A DNA stretch of 64,000 nt from Pseudomonas sp. gcc21 (GCF_012844345.1 NZ_CP051625.1:1984001-2048000), one strand, 5' to 3'; positions 8,254-17,493 are shown, counted from the first letter of the stretch. Notes: generated from the letters alone by a model not told the origin. Program-made: numbers and translations.

Positions 8254-9375
8254 CTAGTCAAAAAAGCCCAGCAAATAGCTGGTACTGCGCCCTCCCCCCT
8301 CGGCCTTGATCAGCACTCCCCTGGCGAGCAGATCATTGATGTCGCGAAGCGCGGTATCGCTTGAACATTTGGCAATCGCAGCCCATTTTTTGTTGGTGAG
8401 TTTGCCATCGAACCCATCCAGAAGTTTATTGAGCACCTTGGTTTGCCGTTCGTTGAAGGCTGTGCCTGCCCAGTGCTGCCAGAAGCGCGCCTTGGCCAAT
8501 ACCCTGCCGAGAGTGTCGTGAGCCTCAGCCACCGCCCCACCTAGCGCCTCAAGAAACCAGGCAAGCCATGGCGTGACGTCCATCGATCCTTTTTGTGTGC
8601 GCTCAAGGATGTCGTGATAGCCATTACGCTCACGCTGGATTTGCGCAGATAAGCTATAGAAACGTTGCGGGCTACCGTCAGCGCGGGCGAGCAGGAGGTC
8701 ACCCAGCGCCCTGGCGATACGGCCGTTACCATCATCAAAAGGATGCAGGGTAACCAACCAGAGATGGGCAAGACCTGCCCTGATCAGGTCAGGCTCGTTG
8801 CCTGGCTCATTCACCCATTCAAGTAGTCTTGCCATATGCCTGTGCAGGGTATGTGCTGGGGGAGCCTCAAAATGAACCTTCTGACGCCCATAGGGGCCAG
8901 AGACAACCTGCATCGGACCCGCAGAATCGTCTCGATAGCCCCCTACCTTTAGTTTCGACATGCCGGAATAACCGGTCGGGAATAGCGCTGCATGCCAGGC
9001 AAACAATCTATCGGGCGTAACCTGCGCAAAGCAGTGATTGGTGGCGTCCAGAATCATCTCTACGACCCCTTCGACATGTCTATCTGCTGGCGCAAGGGCA
9101 CCGATGTCTACACCAAGACGTTTCGCGATGGATGAGCGGACAGAAGCGGCATCTAGGTGCTCGCCCTCGATTTCACTGGTTTTGACTACATCATCAGTCA
9201 GGGCGACCAGACTGGCCTGATCGCGCAGGTTCATGCCTACGTCGGCAAGACGCCCATGCAAAAGGCCCTGGGCCCGACTGACGTTCGCAAGGAGGATAGC
9301 TAAAGAGCCTGCGTCATAGCGCCAGAGCGGAAAGTCTGGCTGCTGCCAGATGTAGCGAGATGCTGAGGTTTCCAT
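8254..9375 (-). CDS. Fic-family protein AMP-transferase with built-in inhibitory helix
   Basis: A 373-residue Fic/DOC-type enzyme expected to transfer AMP from ATP to hydroxyl side chains of target proteins. The start chosen is the ATG at 9375 because the family N-terminal domain (DUF4172) begins RYIWQQPDFPLW. The catalytic motif HPFDDGNGRIAR is complete (His211). Upstream, TSEIEG (residues 66-71) fits the (S/T)xxxE(G/N) inhibitory helix, so activity should be self-restrained. The C-terminal about 60 residues (KKWAAIAKCSSDTALRDINDLL, GVLIKAEG) form a winged-helix DNA-binding domain, which could bind the palindrome just upstream of its own gene. It lies between the two RAYT copies. Confidence 0.88.
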   Translation of the reverse strand: METSASRYIWQQPDFPLWRYDAGSLAILLANVSRAQGLLHGRLADVGMNLRDQASLVALTDDVVKTSEIEGEHLDAASVRSSIAKRLGVDIGALAPADRHVEGVVEMILDATNHCFAQVTPDRLFAWHAALFPTGYSGMSKLKVGGYRDDSAGPMQVVSGPYGRQKVHFEAPPAHTLHRHMARLLEWVNEPGNEPDLIRAGLAHLWLVTLHPFDDGNGRIARALGDLLLARADGSPQRFYSLSAQIQRERNGYHDILERTQKGSMDVTPWLAWFLEALGGAVAEAHDTLGRVLAKARFWQHWAGTAFNERQTKVLNKLLDGFDGKLTNKKWAAIAKCSSDTALRDINDLLARGVLIKAEGGGRSTSYLLGFFD

Positions 9376-9411
9376 GGCACTGATCATATGGAGGGTGCGG
9401 TGAAAGGTCAA

Positions 9412-9458
9412 TGTATTCGCCGCAGATTATGCAGTGAATAGAGCCTGTATTCACCGCA
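9412..9458 (-). promoter_or_regulatory. Palindromic operator candidate upstream of the fic gene
   Basis: GTGAATA-N7-TATTCAC at 9434-9454 (a perfect inverted repeat) plus a third half-site TATTCGCCGC at 9414-9423, which matches TATTCACCGC at 9448-9457. The cluster lies 40-80 bases upstream of the fic start codon. The winged-helix domain of the Fic protein makes autoregulation plausible; this is inferred. Confidence 0.5.
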
Positions 9459-9551
9459 CGAACAAAGCCTTCCAGGCTCCGAGTTGTTAAGCACTGCTAA
9501 CCTTCGGATCTGAGATCGAAAACGGGCGGAAATGTAGATTTCAGCGAGACA

Positions 9552-9573
9552 TATGTTCATCTGCCCCCAATAA
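9552..9573 (+). repeat. RAYT-associated border motif
   Basis: TATGTTCATCTGCCCCCAATAA, a one-base variant of the motif at 8131, just upstream of the conserved 5' flank of RAYT copy 2. Confidence 0.65.
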
Positions 9574-9709
9574 ACCCCAGCTCAGCTTTTCAGCCGCACC
9601 CAACGGTTAGCATCGCAACCCCGACTCGACCGGATGCGACACGGCACCCGTCGTTACCTGCCATCATCGAGGATAATAGAGAACTGATTGCAGTTACACG
9701 GACGTACTT

Positions 9710-10403
9710 ATGGCACGACGCCAGCGCCTCTCTTACCCAGGTATCGCCCAGCACATCATTCAACGTGGAAACAACCGCCAGGTGTGTTTCGGTGACGATG
9801 AAGACATGTATTTTTTCGATCAATGGCTGCCCGATTATGCTGCCGAGTATGGTGTTGCCGTTCATGCCTGGGTATTCATGACCAACCATATTCATGTGCT
9901 CGCAACGCCAGTCGACTTCAACAGCGTTTCCCAGTTGATGCAGGCCCTCGGTCGCCGCTACGTGCGCTATTTCAACTGGCGTTATCGCCGCACCGGCACA
10001 CTATGGGAAGGTCGCTATCGCTCCTGCCTAGTCGACTCCGAGGCCTACTTGTTAACCTGTCAGCGCTATATAGAGATGAATCCTGTGAGAGCGGGCATGC
10101 ATGGTCACCGCTCCCGCCGGGTATCGCTGGAGCAGCTATCGCAGCAATGCGCATGGCAAGCCGTCAACATTGGTTATTCCACATGATCTTTACCGTAAAT
10201 TGGGCCCGACAGCTGAGAGTCGACAAACGGCCTACCGTGCCCTGTTCAGGGAACAGCTGCCGGCCGAACTTATCGAGAATATCAACCAATCAACATGCAG
10301 CGGGCTGGCTCTGGGTAATGATCGATTTCGGGACCAGATCGAGCTGCTGACCGGCAAGTTGGCTGGACGTGGGAAAGTTGGGCGACCGGTTAAGCAACCG
10401 TGA
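9710..10403 (+). pseudogene. REP-associated tyrosine transposase (RAYT), frameshifted copy 2
   Basis: A full-length RAYT gene broken by a single 4-base duplication. The frame is intact through MTNHIHV and RYIEMNPVRAGM; there the DNA reads GGCATGCATGGTC with CATG doubled, after which the frame would end at 10186. Removing four bases restores VTAPAGYRWSSYRSNA and continues to the stop at 10401-10403, giving 229 residues, normal for the family. The HUH histidines (TNHIH) and downstream residues are otherwise preserved, so inactivation looks recent. Copy 1 (7774) lacks this region. Sequencing error is the alternative explanation. Confidence 0.88.
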
Positions 10404-10475
10404 CCGTGAAAGCAAAGGTTCGGAGCCGGCCATAGGGAGCGTCCCCTTAGGCAACTTATTCGGTCTGGCAGAGCA

Positions 10476-10498
10476 GTTAATGTTCATTTGCCCCATCA
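10476..10498 (+). repeat. RAYT-associated border motif
   Basis: GTTAATGTTCATTTGCCCCATC, a diverged copy of the motif at 8131, about 70 bases after the end of RAYT copy 2. Confidence 0.55.
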
Positions 10499-10592
10499 AC
10501 ACCGAGGCTCTATCCACTCGTAGCGATAACCTGGGGTTGGTGAGCGTCTCGGGCCGCGTTCGGACTCGCCGACAGAGTTAATTCGTGACGAG

Positions 10593-10618
10593 ATTAATGT
10601 TCATCTGACCCCAATTGA
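10593..10618 (+). repeat. RAYT-associated border motif
   Basis: ATTAATGTTCATCTGACCCC followed by AATTGA. It separates the RAYT segment from the GFA-family gene. Confidence 0.7.
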
Positions 10619-10699
10619 TTCCCCGGCCATAGTTGCAACCAAAGAGGATCCTTGGGCTAAGCTTGAGGCACTCTTCTCGCTACGTGAAAGGTGCGCCCC

Positions 10700-11098
10700 A
10701 TGAAACTATCTGGAAGCTGTCTCTGCCGAGGTGTGCAATATGAGATTCAGGGAGCGCTGACGGATGTGTACAACTGCCACTGCTCAATGTGCCGCAAGCT
10801 GCATGCGGCGGCCTTCAGAACCAGCGCAAGAATCCGTTCCGCAGATTGGAAAACGGTACAGGGTGAAGAGCTGATCAGGTTTTACGAATCCTCCCCCGGC
10901 GAACATAAAGGGTTCTGTTCAGTGTGCAGCTCCAGCCTATATACGAAGTTCGACGCCAAACCGGAGGTCTACGGGTTCCCGCTGGGCACACTGGATACCG
11001 ATCCCCACGTCCGGCCGCAACGGCACATTTTTGTAGGTAACAAAGCGCCGTGGTTCGAAATAACCGATGAGCTACCGCAGTATACTGAGTTCGATTAA
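10700..11098 (+). CDS. GFA-family (Mss4-like fold) zinc protein
   Basis: A 132-residue protein of the GFA family (formerly glutathione-dependent formaldehyde-activating enzymes). Zinc-binding cysteines are visible in GSCLCRGVQY, NCHCSMCRK and GFCSVCSS, and the family ending FVGNKAPWFEI is present. Family function is poorly defined; some members bind glutathione-S-hydroxymethyl adducts. The ATG at 10700 follows an AAAGG; an upstream in-frame GTG at 10691 is the alternative. It stands alone in the accessory island, flanked by a border motif on its left. Confidence 0.8.
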   Translation: MKLSGSCLCRGVQYEIQGALTDVYNCHCSMCRKLHAAAFRTSARIRSADWKTVQGEELIRFYESSPGEHKGFCSVCSSSLYTKFDAKPEVYGFPLGTLDTDPHVRPQRHIFVGNKAPWFEITDELPQYTEFD

Positions 11099-11245
11099 AC
11101 CTCGTGCACGGATAAATATATGTAGTCTTGGGACGCAACCCCACGCCTACGCCCAGGCTCGATCAGATGTCTAGCGACACATTGAGGTTCGTGAACGCGT
11201 GGGGCCGCGTTCGAGATGTTCACCCTGCCCCCGATTTCTCCAAAC

Positions 11246-11275
11246 AAAAATCCCCACACGAAGCGGGGATTTTTG
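11246..11275. terminator. Bidirectional terminator-like hairpin
   Basis: AAAAATCCCC, ACACGAAGC, GGGGATTTTT: a symmetric stem with A and T runs on either side, downstream of the GFA gene and upstream of the IS4 remnant. Confidence 0.75.
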
Positions 11276-11330
11276 TAGAGATTGGAGCGTGGCTGGATCA
11301 AGCAGTCAAACTGAGGGCAAAAGGCAAGAC

Positions 11331-11837
11331 CTGACCGCGACAACTCTGTTGGACTCTAGTGCCTATAGCGCCAAAGCACTGGCTGATCTGTATCAGCAGC
11401 GCTGGGATGTCGAGCTGTTCTTCCGTGACATCAAAACGACCATGGGTATGGACGTTCTTCGTTGCAAAACACCCGACATGGTTATGAAAGAAATTCTGAT
11501 GTATCTCATTGTTTACAACGCGATCAGGCTGCTGATGAACACTGCCGGCGAGTCAGCGAATCTCGCTAGACGTCAAATCAGTTTCAAGGCGAGCGTGCAA
11601 GCCCTTAGACAATGGGAGCCAGCTCTGAGTCGGCAGGATGTAGGCAGCAAAGAAAGGCGTCGGTTGATGGCTGCGCTGTATGAGGCGATTATTGGAAATC
11701 TCCAGATAGAACGACCCGGACGACACGAGCCCCGATGCGTGAAACGAAGGCCAAAGCCATATGGCTTATTGACGACGCACAGACATGAAATGACCGAGGT
11801 CCCCCATCGTTACCGCTATCGTGCAAAAGCAGCTTAA
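11331..11837 (+). pseudogene. IS4-family transposase, C-terminal remnant
   Basis: About 168 codons of the C-terminal third of an IS4-type DDE transposase. The YREK signature Y-(2)-R-(3)-E-(6)-K is exact in YQQRWDVELFFRDIK, carrying the catalytic Glu; it is followed by LRCKTPDMVMKE. The two catalytic Asp residues and the N-terminal half are gone, and no inverted repeats are evident. There is no credible start codon or Shine-Dalgarno. It ends at TAA 11835-11837, ten bases before another border motif, so it is a dead fragment. Confidence 0.88.
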
Positions 11838-11846
11838 CTTAGTGCC

Positions 11847-11867
11847 ATTCTCATCTGACCCCAATTA
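11847..11867 (+). repeat. RAYT-associated border motif
   Basis: TTCTCATCTGACCCCAATTA, directly after the IS4 remnant stop codon. Confidence 0.7.
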
Positions 11868-11899
11868 GCTCGCGGCCAAATCCATTCTTCAGAAACAAC

Positions 11900-11925
11900 A
11901 AACCCCGGCGAACCGGGGTTGTCGT
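11900..11925 (-). terminator. Terminator-like hairpin downstream of pilA
   Basis: AACCCCGG, CGAA, CCGGGGTT; on the minus strand it is followed by the T-rich TGTTGTTTCT. It lies about 70 bases beyond the pilA stop, with a border motif between. Confidence 0.65.
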
Positions 11926-11955
11926 ACTGCAGAGGCCGAACAAATCAGCAGAAAT

Positions 11956-11978
11956 AAATGCTCATCTGACCCCAATCA
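11956..11978 (+). repeat. RAYT-associated border motif
   Basis: AAATGCTCATCTGACCCCAATC, the last copy, immediately downstream of pilA; it marks the right edge of the accessory island. Confidence 0.65.
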
Positions 11979-11991
11979 GTCCATAGAAAAA

Positions 11992-12486
11992 TTACCGACA
12001 GTTGGAAGGAGCCAGTTTCGCATCTAGAGTACCGGTTGTCGCTCCTGAAACTTTTGCCGTAGCACCACTTGCCAAGCACTGCCACTGGATCGCATCTGCA
12101 GGCGGGGTATAAATCGCAGTGTCAGCTGGCAGCGAAGCTGTAGTAGTACCGCCTGTGAACGGATAAAGAACGAGGGTGTTGCCACCTGTAGCAGCAATGG
12201 ATGCGCCATAACTGATAGTAATTTCGCCATTGTCACCAATCGTCATATCTGTGACGTTGTCTGTCGCTGCAGGTTTCGTCCAACCGCTGTCATAAGCCAC
12301 ACCGTTTGCAGCATTTTCTGCCACAGCCACTTTCGCTGAAGCGGCCAAACTAAGACCCTCGGTTACTTTCGCCCGCTTTGTATAATCCTGATAAGCCGGC
12401 AAAGCAATAGCCGCCAAAATACCAATAATCGCAACCACGATCATCAGTTCGATAAGTGTAAAACCTTTCTGCATTTGAGCTTTCAT
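11992..12486 (-). CDS. pilA: Type IV major pilin PilA
   Basis: A 164-residue type IVa pilin precursor, the main pilus fibre subunit for twitching motility, adhesion and DNA uptake. An 8-residue leader (MKAQMQKG) is cleaved by PilD before Phe1; Glu5 is present ([20 protein letters not shown]), followed by [15 protein letters not shown]. The C-terminal disulfide loop is formed by the Cys in WQCLAS and in APSNCR. It is transcribed away from pilBCD, as in other pseudomonads, from a sigma54 promoter at 12531-12549. Confidence 0.95.
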   Translation of the reverse strand: MKAQMQKGFTLIELMIVVAIIGILAAIALPAYQDYTKRAKVTEGLSLAASAKVAVAENAANGVAYDSGWTKPAATDNVTDMTIGDNGEITISYGASIAATGGNTLVLYPFTGGTTTASLPADTAIYTPPADAIQWQCLASGATAKVSGATTGTLDAKLAPSNCR

Positions 12487-12530
12487 CGTATAACTCCATT
12501 ATGTGATTTAGCCCTTGGGCTGACACACAC

Positions 12531-12549
12531 CAAGCACCCAGCGTGCCAA
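12531..12549 (-). promoter_or_regulatory. Sigma54 (RpoN) promoter of pilA
   Basis: On the minus strand TTGGCACGCTGGGTGCTTG matches TGGCACG-N4-TTGC with the invariant GG and GC separated by 10 bases. Its -12 element is about 50 bases upstream of the pilA start. pilA is known in Pseudomonas to need RpoN and the PilSR two-component system, so PilR sites are expected within 12550-12849; that stretch has no convincing gene. Confidence 0.85.
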
Positions 12550-12849
12550 CCCGGCCGTACCGCCTTCACGAAGCGACAATCACCGCTCAAAATGCCAACC
12601 AAGCCACATCCTGCGCGCCTGACAACGAATCACTGACTTCTTCAGCTGTAGGCACCAAATCACCAAATCAGCCCCATCCATCCATCTAAATTCCAAATTC
12701 CGACCAAACCTGACAATTAACGTCACCCCATCCCGCACGCCACCCAGCCGCTTTTCATCCCCCAACGGTGTCCACAGCTCTAAACCTGTAATATAGTCAG
12801 CCGATAACACGCTATACAGCCAACACAGCTCCGAGACCAATAGTCGCCT

Positions 12850-14553
12850 ATGGATACCCCCGCGCTCTCTGGTCTGGCACGAAGGATCGTTCAGGATCAG
12901 TTGCTGGACGCAACCGTTGCCAGTAAGGCCAGCAAACAGGCCACGCTAGACAAGATTCCCCTCATTACCTATCTGGTGCAGAACAAGCTGGGCAATGCAC
13001 GCGACCTGGCCATGGTCTGCGCCGAGGAATTCGGCTACCCGTTTTTTGATCTTGCGGTGCTGGACAAAGACCATCAGCCGCAGGATCTGGTCAGCGAGAA
13101 GCTGATTCGCCAGCACTGCGTGCTGCCTCTTTATAAGCGTGGCTCGCGCCTGTTCCTGGCCATGTCCGATCCGACAAACCAGCAGGCGTTGAGCGATATC
13201 CAGTTCAACACCGGCTTGATGACCGATGCGGTCATGGTTGAGGACGACAAGCTGCAGGCTGCGATCGAGAAGTATCTTGAAAGCCCGACTGGCGGGCTTG
13301 GGGATATGGATGATTCGGCGTTGGATGATCTGGACGTCGAGTCAGTCAACGATGATGACAAGCCCACGACCAGCGGCGGCGAGGCTGACGACGCGCCCAT
13401 CGTGCGCTTCGTCAACAAGATGCTGCTGGACGCGGTACGCATGGGCTCATCGGACTTGCACTTCGAGCCCTATGAAAAACTTTATCGCGTACGCTTCCGT
13501 ACTGACGGCATTCTGCACGAGGTCGCGAAACCTCCAGTGCAGCTGGGCGTGCGCATTGCGGCACGCTTGAAGGTGATGTCATCTATGGATATGGCCGAAC
13601 GGCGCAAGCCGCAGGATGGCCGTATCAAGATGAAGATTTCACGCAACAAGTCCATCGACTTCCGGGTTAACACCCTGCCCACGCTCTGGGGCGAGAAGGT
13701 GGTTCTGCGTATTCTTGACGCCGAAAGCGCCAAGATGGGTATTGATGCGCTGGGGTATGAAGAAGACCAGAAGGAAATGTACCTCACCGCGCTGGCCAGA
13801 CCCCAGGGCATGATTCTGGTAACGGGCCCGACCGGCTCGGGCAAGACGGTATCGCTGTACACCGGCCTGAATATTCTCAACACCATGGAGCGCAACATCT
13901 CCACCGCGGAAGATCCTGTCGAGATCAACCTTGAGGGTATCAACCAGGTCAACGTGAACCCCAAGCAGGGGCTGGATTTTGCCAAGGCGCTGCGCGCGTT
14001 TTTGCGTCAGGATCCGGACATCATCATGGTCGGGGAGATCCGTGACCTTGAAACGGCCGAAATCGCGATCAAGGCGGCGCAGACCGGTCACATGGTACTG
14101 TCCACGCTACACACCAACAGCGCAGCTGAGACTTTGACGCGTTTGCGCAATATGGGCGTGCCCTCGTTCAACATCGCCACATCCGTTAATCTGATCATCG
14201 CCCAGCGTCTGGCTCGGCGGCTGTGCAAGTCATGCAAGGCGCCCTTTGAAGTGCCTCGCGAGACGCTCATTGAGGAAGGCTTCAGCCCTGAAAAAATTGA
14301 TGCAGGGTTGACTATTTACGGGCCGGTGGGTTGCGAAAACTGTAAAGACGGTTATAAAGGGCGTGTTGGTATTTATGAGGTAGTTAAGATTACGCCAGCC
14401 ATGCAACGTATCATCATGGAAGACGGCAACTCTATTCAGATTTCAGACGTAGCCCAACAGGAAGGTTTCAGAAGCTTGCGCCAGTCGGCCCTGATGAAAG
14501 CAGAACAGGGCGTTACCAGTCTGGCGGAAGTTAACCGAGTGACAAAGGATTAA
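12850..14553 (+). CDS. pilB: Type IV pilus extension ATPase PilB
   Basis: A 567-residue cytoplasmic hexameric ATPase that drives pilin polymerisation. The N-terminal GspE-N domain (about 1-150) is followed by an acidic linker ([15 protein letters not shown]) and the C-terminal motor. Walker A is GPTGSGKT (about residues 325-332), followed by the Asp box, Walker B and His box ([20 protein letters not shown]). A tetracysteine zinc site is visible (CKSCK and CENCKDG). First gene of the pilB-pilC-pilD-coaE-yacG run, with 3-base gaps to pilC and from pilC to pilD; divergent from pilA. Confidence 0.96.
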   Translation: MDTPALSGLARRIVQDQLLDATVASKASKQATLDKIPLITYLVQNKLGNARDLAMVCAEEFGYPFFDLAVLDKDHQPQDLVSEKLIRQHCVLPLYKRGSRLFLAMSDPTNQQALSDIQFNTGLMTDAVMVEDDKLQAAIEKYLESPTGGLGDMDDSALDDLDVESVNDDDKPTTSGGEADDAPIVRFVNKMLLDAVRMGSSDLHFEPYEKLYRVRFRTDGILHEVAKPPVQLGVRIAARLKVMSSMDMAERRKPQDGRIKMKISRNKSIDFRVNTLPTLWGEKVVLRILDAESAKMGIDALGYEEDQKEMYLTALARPQGMILVTGPTGSGKTVSLYTGLNILNTMERNISTAEDPVEINLEGINQVNVNPKQGLDFAKALRAFLRQDPDIIMVGEIRDLETAEIAIKAAQTGHMVLSTLHTNSAAETLTRLRNMGVPSFNIATSVNLIIAQRLARRLCKSCKAPFEVPRETLIEEGFSPEKIDAGLTIYGPVGCENCKDGYKGRVGIYEVVKITPAMQRIIMEDGNSIQISDVAQQEGFRSLRQSALMKAEQGVTSLAEVNRVTKD

Positions 14554-14556
14554 GTC

Positions 14557-15822
14557 ATGGCTCAGCAAGCAGCAGCGCTAAAAAGGAAGCCGGCCCCGGC
14601 GAAGAAGAAGGTAAAAGAACCCAAGATCTACCCCTTCAAATGGGAGGGAAAGGATCGCAAGGGCACCAAGATTTCCGGCGAAATTCAGGGTTCGAACCCG
14701 GCCTTGATCAAGGCCCAGCTGCGCAAGCAGGGCATTCTCGTTACCAAGATCAACAAATCCTCCACTTTGTTCGGCAAACGTAGCAAAGCGATCAAGCCGC
14801 TTGATATCGCTTTTTTTACACGTCAGCTGGCGACCATGATGGAGTCCGGCGTACCGATTGTGCAGGCCTTCGAGATTATCGCCGAGGGCTCTGAAAATCC
14901 CAGCGTTGCGAAGCTTGTTACGACCATCAAGACAGATGTAGCTGCCGGTAATACGTTGGCGGACTCCCTGCGTCAGCATCCCAAATATTTCGACGACCTG
15001 TTCTGTAACCTGGTTGAGTCCGGTGAGCAGTCAGGCCGGCTGGAATCGCTGCTGGATCGGATCGCGACCTATAAGGAAAAGACCGAAGCACTCAAGGCCA
15101 AGATCAAGAAGGCCATGACCTATCCAATCGCGGTGGTTGTCGTTGCCATCGTGGTAACGGCTATCCTGCTGTTGAAGGTGGTTCCACAATTCAAGGAAGT
15201 GTTCTCCAGCTTCGGCGCCGAGCTGCCGGCCTTTACCCTCTTCGTTATCGGCTTGTCAGAATGGCTGCAGGACTGGTGGTTCATCATCCTGATAGGGCTT
15301 ATTGCTCTGGGCTATGCATACACCCAGGTTAACCGACGATCGCTCAAGTTCCGGGACGCGCAGGACCGGGCATTACTCAAAGCCCCGATCGTCGGGAAGA
15401 TCATCTACGAGGCAGCAGTGGCCCGTTACGCCCGCACCCTCTCAACCACCTTCGCCGCCGGTGTACCGCTTGTGGATGCGCTCGATTCGGTCGGTGGTGC
15501 GGTGGGGAACGTAGTGTTCCGCAACGCAGTGATGAAGGTAAAAGAAGATGTGTCAGCCGGTTCACAGCTGAACTTCTCCATGCGTACTACCAACGTGTTC
15601 CCTTCGCTCGCTGTGCAAATGGCTGGCATCGGTGAAGAATCCGGTAACCTCGACGGCATGCTTGAGAAGGTCGCGGACTATTACGAGGCCGAGGTGGATA
15701 ACAAGGTCGACAACCTGACCACGCTGCTTGAGCCTCTGATCATGAGTGTTCTCGGCGTTCTGGTCGGCGGTCTGATCATCGCCATGTACCTGCCAATCTT
15801 CCAGCTGGGCTCTGTTGTCTAA
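14557..15822 (+). CDS. pilC: Type IV pilus inner-membrane platform protein PilC
   Basis: A 421-residue polytopic inner-membrane protein with two GspF domains (about residues 80-205 and 285-405), each ending in hydrophobic segments. Visible family signatures are FTRQLATMMESGVPIVQAFEI, NLVESGEQSGRLE and MAGIGEESGNLDGML. A lysine-rich N-terminus (KRKPAPAKKK) faces the cytoplasm. PilC links the PilB motor to the growing pilus. It lies three bases after pilB and before pilD. Confidence 0.95.
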   Translation: MAQQAAALKRKPAPAKKKVKEPKIYPFKWEGKDRKGTKISGEIQGSNPALIKAQLRKQGILVTKINKSSTLFGKRSKAIKPLDIAFFTRQLATMMESGVPIVQAFEIIAEGSENPSVAKLVTTIKTDVAAGNTLADSLRQHPKYFDDLFCNLVESGEQSGRLESLLDRIATYKEKTEALKAKIKKAMTYPIAVVVVAIVVTAILLLKVVPQFKEVFSSFGAELPAFTLFVIGLSEWLQDWWFIILIGLIALGYAYTQVNRRSLKFRDAQDRALLKAPIVGKIIYEAAVARYARTLSTTFAAGVPLVDALDSVGGAVGNVVFRNAVMKVKEDVSAGSQLNFSMRTTNVFPSLAVQMAGIGEESGNLDGMLEKVADYYEAEVDNKVDNLTTLLEPLIMSVLGVLVGGLIIAMYLPIFQLGSVV

Positions 15823-15825
15823 AAC

Positions 15826-16698
15826 ATGACTCTTATCGATTACCTGGCCAGCCACGTGCTGGCCTTTGTTTTGCTCGCGGGACTGCTGGGTTTGGTGATC
15901 GGCAGTTTTCTCAACGTTGTGATACATCGCCTGCCCCGGATGATGGAGCGGGACTGGCGTATTCAGGCACGGGAAATTCTCGAGCCTGAGACGGAACACC
16001 CCGCTGAGCCCACTTATAATCTCGTTCTACCCCATTCCCACTGCCCCCATTGCCAGACCGAAATCAAAGCCTGGCAAAACGTGCCAGTGGTGAGCTATGT
16101 ATTCCTGCGCGGCCGCTGCGCACAGTGCAAGACCCGGATCAGCCCGCGCTATCCGCTGGTTGAGCTGCTGACCGCGGTCCTATCAATGGTCGTTGCCTGG
16201 CAGCTTGGCTTCGGCTGGGCCGCGGCTGGCCTGATTTTCCTGACATGGGGCTTGATTGCCCTGAGCCTGATCGATGCCGACACCCAGTTGTTGCCTGATG
16301 TAATCGTTCTGCCGCTGTTATGGCTGGGGCTTATCGTTAACAGCTTCGGTGTCTATACCGACCTCAGCACCGCTCTGTGGGGTGCCGTGTTCGGCTACCT
16401 GAGCCTGTGGTCGGTGTACTGGCTGTTCAAACTGGTTACCGGCAAGGAAGGCATGGGTTACGGCGACTTCAAGCTGCTGGCCATGCTCGGCGCCTGGGGT
16501 GGCTGGCAAGTTCTGCCGCTCACCATTCTGCTTTCTTCTCTGGTGGGCGCAATCCTCGGCATCATCATCCTGAAATCCCGCGGCGATTCCAACGCGACCC
16601 CCCTGCCCTTCGGGCCCTATCTGGCGATTGCCGGGTGGATTGCCTTGATCTGGGGTGACACAATTACCGGCACCTATCTCAGATTCGCCGGATTATAG
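15826..16698 (+). CDS. pilD: Prepilin peptidase / N-methyltransferase PilD
   Basis: A 290-residue bifunctional inner-membrane enzyme that cleaves prepilin leaders after Gly and N-methylates the new N-terminus. The N-terminal cytoplasmic domain has the zinc tetracysteine CPHC and CAQC. The catalytic aspartates are in [11 protein letters not shown] and [10 protein letters not shown] (the GxGD motif), among eight or so hydrophobic segments. Besides PilA it should process all minor pilins encoded at 55.8-62.1 kb, since no second peptidase is seen in the window. Confidence 0.95.
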   Translation: MTLIDYLASHVLAFVLLAGLLGLVIGSFLNVVIHRLPRMMERDWRIQAREILEPETEHPAEPTYNLVLPHSHCPHCQTEIKAWQNVPVVSYVFLRGRCAQCKTRISPRYPLVELLTAVLSMVVAWQLGFGWAAAGLIFLTWGLIALSLIDADTQLLPDVIVLPLLWLGLIVNSFGVYTDLSTALWGAVFGYLSLWSVYWLFKLVTGKEGMGYGDFKLLAMLGAWGGWQVLPLTILLSSLVGAILGIIILKSRGDSNATPLPFGPYLAIAGWIALIWGDTITGTYLRFAGL

Positions 16699-16699
16699 A

Positions 16700-17305
16700 A
16701 TGATCATTGGATTGACCGGCGGCATCGGCAGCGGCAAAAGCGCCGCCGCCGACCGCTTCGCGCTGGCTCATGGTATTCACATTGTGGACGCGGACGTTAA
16801 GTCCCGCGTCGTCGTAGAGCCCGGCCGCCCCGCATTAAGCCAGATCGTGGACCGGTTCGGTCAGCATATGTTGCTAGAGGGCGGCTTCCTCAACCGCGCT
16901 GCGCTGCGTGAAGAGGTATTCAAAGCCCCCGAGCAGCGTATGTGGCTCGAGCAATTGCTACACCCTCTGATTCGCGACGAAATCATCAGCGACCTCGCCT
17001 CTGCTACCTCGCCTTACGCCTTGCTGGTCTCACCGCTGCTGGTAGAATCCGGCCAGTACCGGATGACGCAACGGGTGTTGGTTGTGGATGTGCCCGAAGA
17101 GATACAGATCGCCCGCACCCGGCAGCGCGATCAAGTATCAGAAGAACAGATCAAAGCCATCATGCAGGCGCAGGCGAGGCGCGATGATCGGTTGCTGCAT
17201 GCCGATGATGTGATCACCAATGACAAGGACCTGGCCGCCCTGCACGCGCAAGTGGACGCGCTCCATCAACGCTACCTGGCAATCGCCGAAGGAGCCAGCT
17301 CATGA
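16700..17305 (+). CDS. coaE: Dephospho-CoA kinase
   Basis: A 201-residue kinase performing the last step of coenzyme A synthesis, phosphorylating the 3' hydroxyl of dephospho-CoA. It starts [14 protein letters not shown] with the P-loop at residues 8-15; the CoA-binding and lid regions ([21 protein letters not shown]) are present. The start at 16700 lies immediately after the pilD stop; the longer frame from 16655 would run inside pilD. The stop overlaps the yacG start. Confidence 0.95.
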   Translation: MIIGLTGGIGSGKSAAADRFALAHGIHIVDADVKSRVVVEPGRPALSQIVDRFGQHMLLEGGFLNRAALREEVFKAPEQRMWLEQLLHPLIRDEIISDLASATSPYALLVSPLLVESGQYRMTQRVLVVDVPEEIQIARTRQRDQVSEEQIKAIMQAQARRDDRLLHADDVITNDKDLAALHAQVDALHQRYLAIAEGASS

Positions 17306-17493
17306 CCCTGACCGTAGAATGCCCCACCTGCAAAGCACCCGTAACCTGGGATGACAGCTTTCCCGATCGCCCTTTCTGCTCGCATCGCTGCCGATTGATC
17401 GACCTCGGCGCCTGGGCCTCGGAGGAACACGCCATTCCCGGTAACGAGCTCGAACAGGATTTGTTCTCAGAGGATTTCCCTGAGCGGGATTAG
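17302..17493 (+). CDS. yacG: DNA gyrase inhibitor YacG
   Basis: A 63-residue zinc protein. The four zinc ligands are CPTC and CSHRC (C-X2-C and C-X3-C), and the ending is acidic ([13 protein letters not shown]). E. coli YacG binds GyrB and prevents gyrase from binding DNA. It overlaps coaE by four bases, the conserved pseudomonad arrangement. Confidence 0.92.
   Translation: MTLTVECPTCKAPVTWDDSFPDRPFCSHRCRLIDLGAWASEEHAIPGNELEQDLFSEDFPERD

Noticed and set aside
11199..11330. Upstream extension of the IS4 transposase frame
   Set aside because: The extra codons cover the terminator hairpin at 11246-11275 and show no transposase homology, so the real remnant begins near 11331.
7563..12000. Possible CRISPR-like array, because a short motif recurs six times
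   Set aside because: Spacing is irregular (about 100 bases to 1.4 kb) with genes between copies, and no cas gene is present. The motif is linked to RAYT elements.
12580..12840. 86-codon open frame on the minus strand between pilA and pilB
   Set aside because: It lies in the regulatory gap, has no Shine-Dalgarno and no recognisable domain. The codon pattern does not look coding.
14690..14710. GGTTCGAACCC resembling a tRNA T-loop
   Set aside because: It is inside pilC, in frame, with no acceptor stem or anticodon arm around it.
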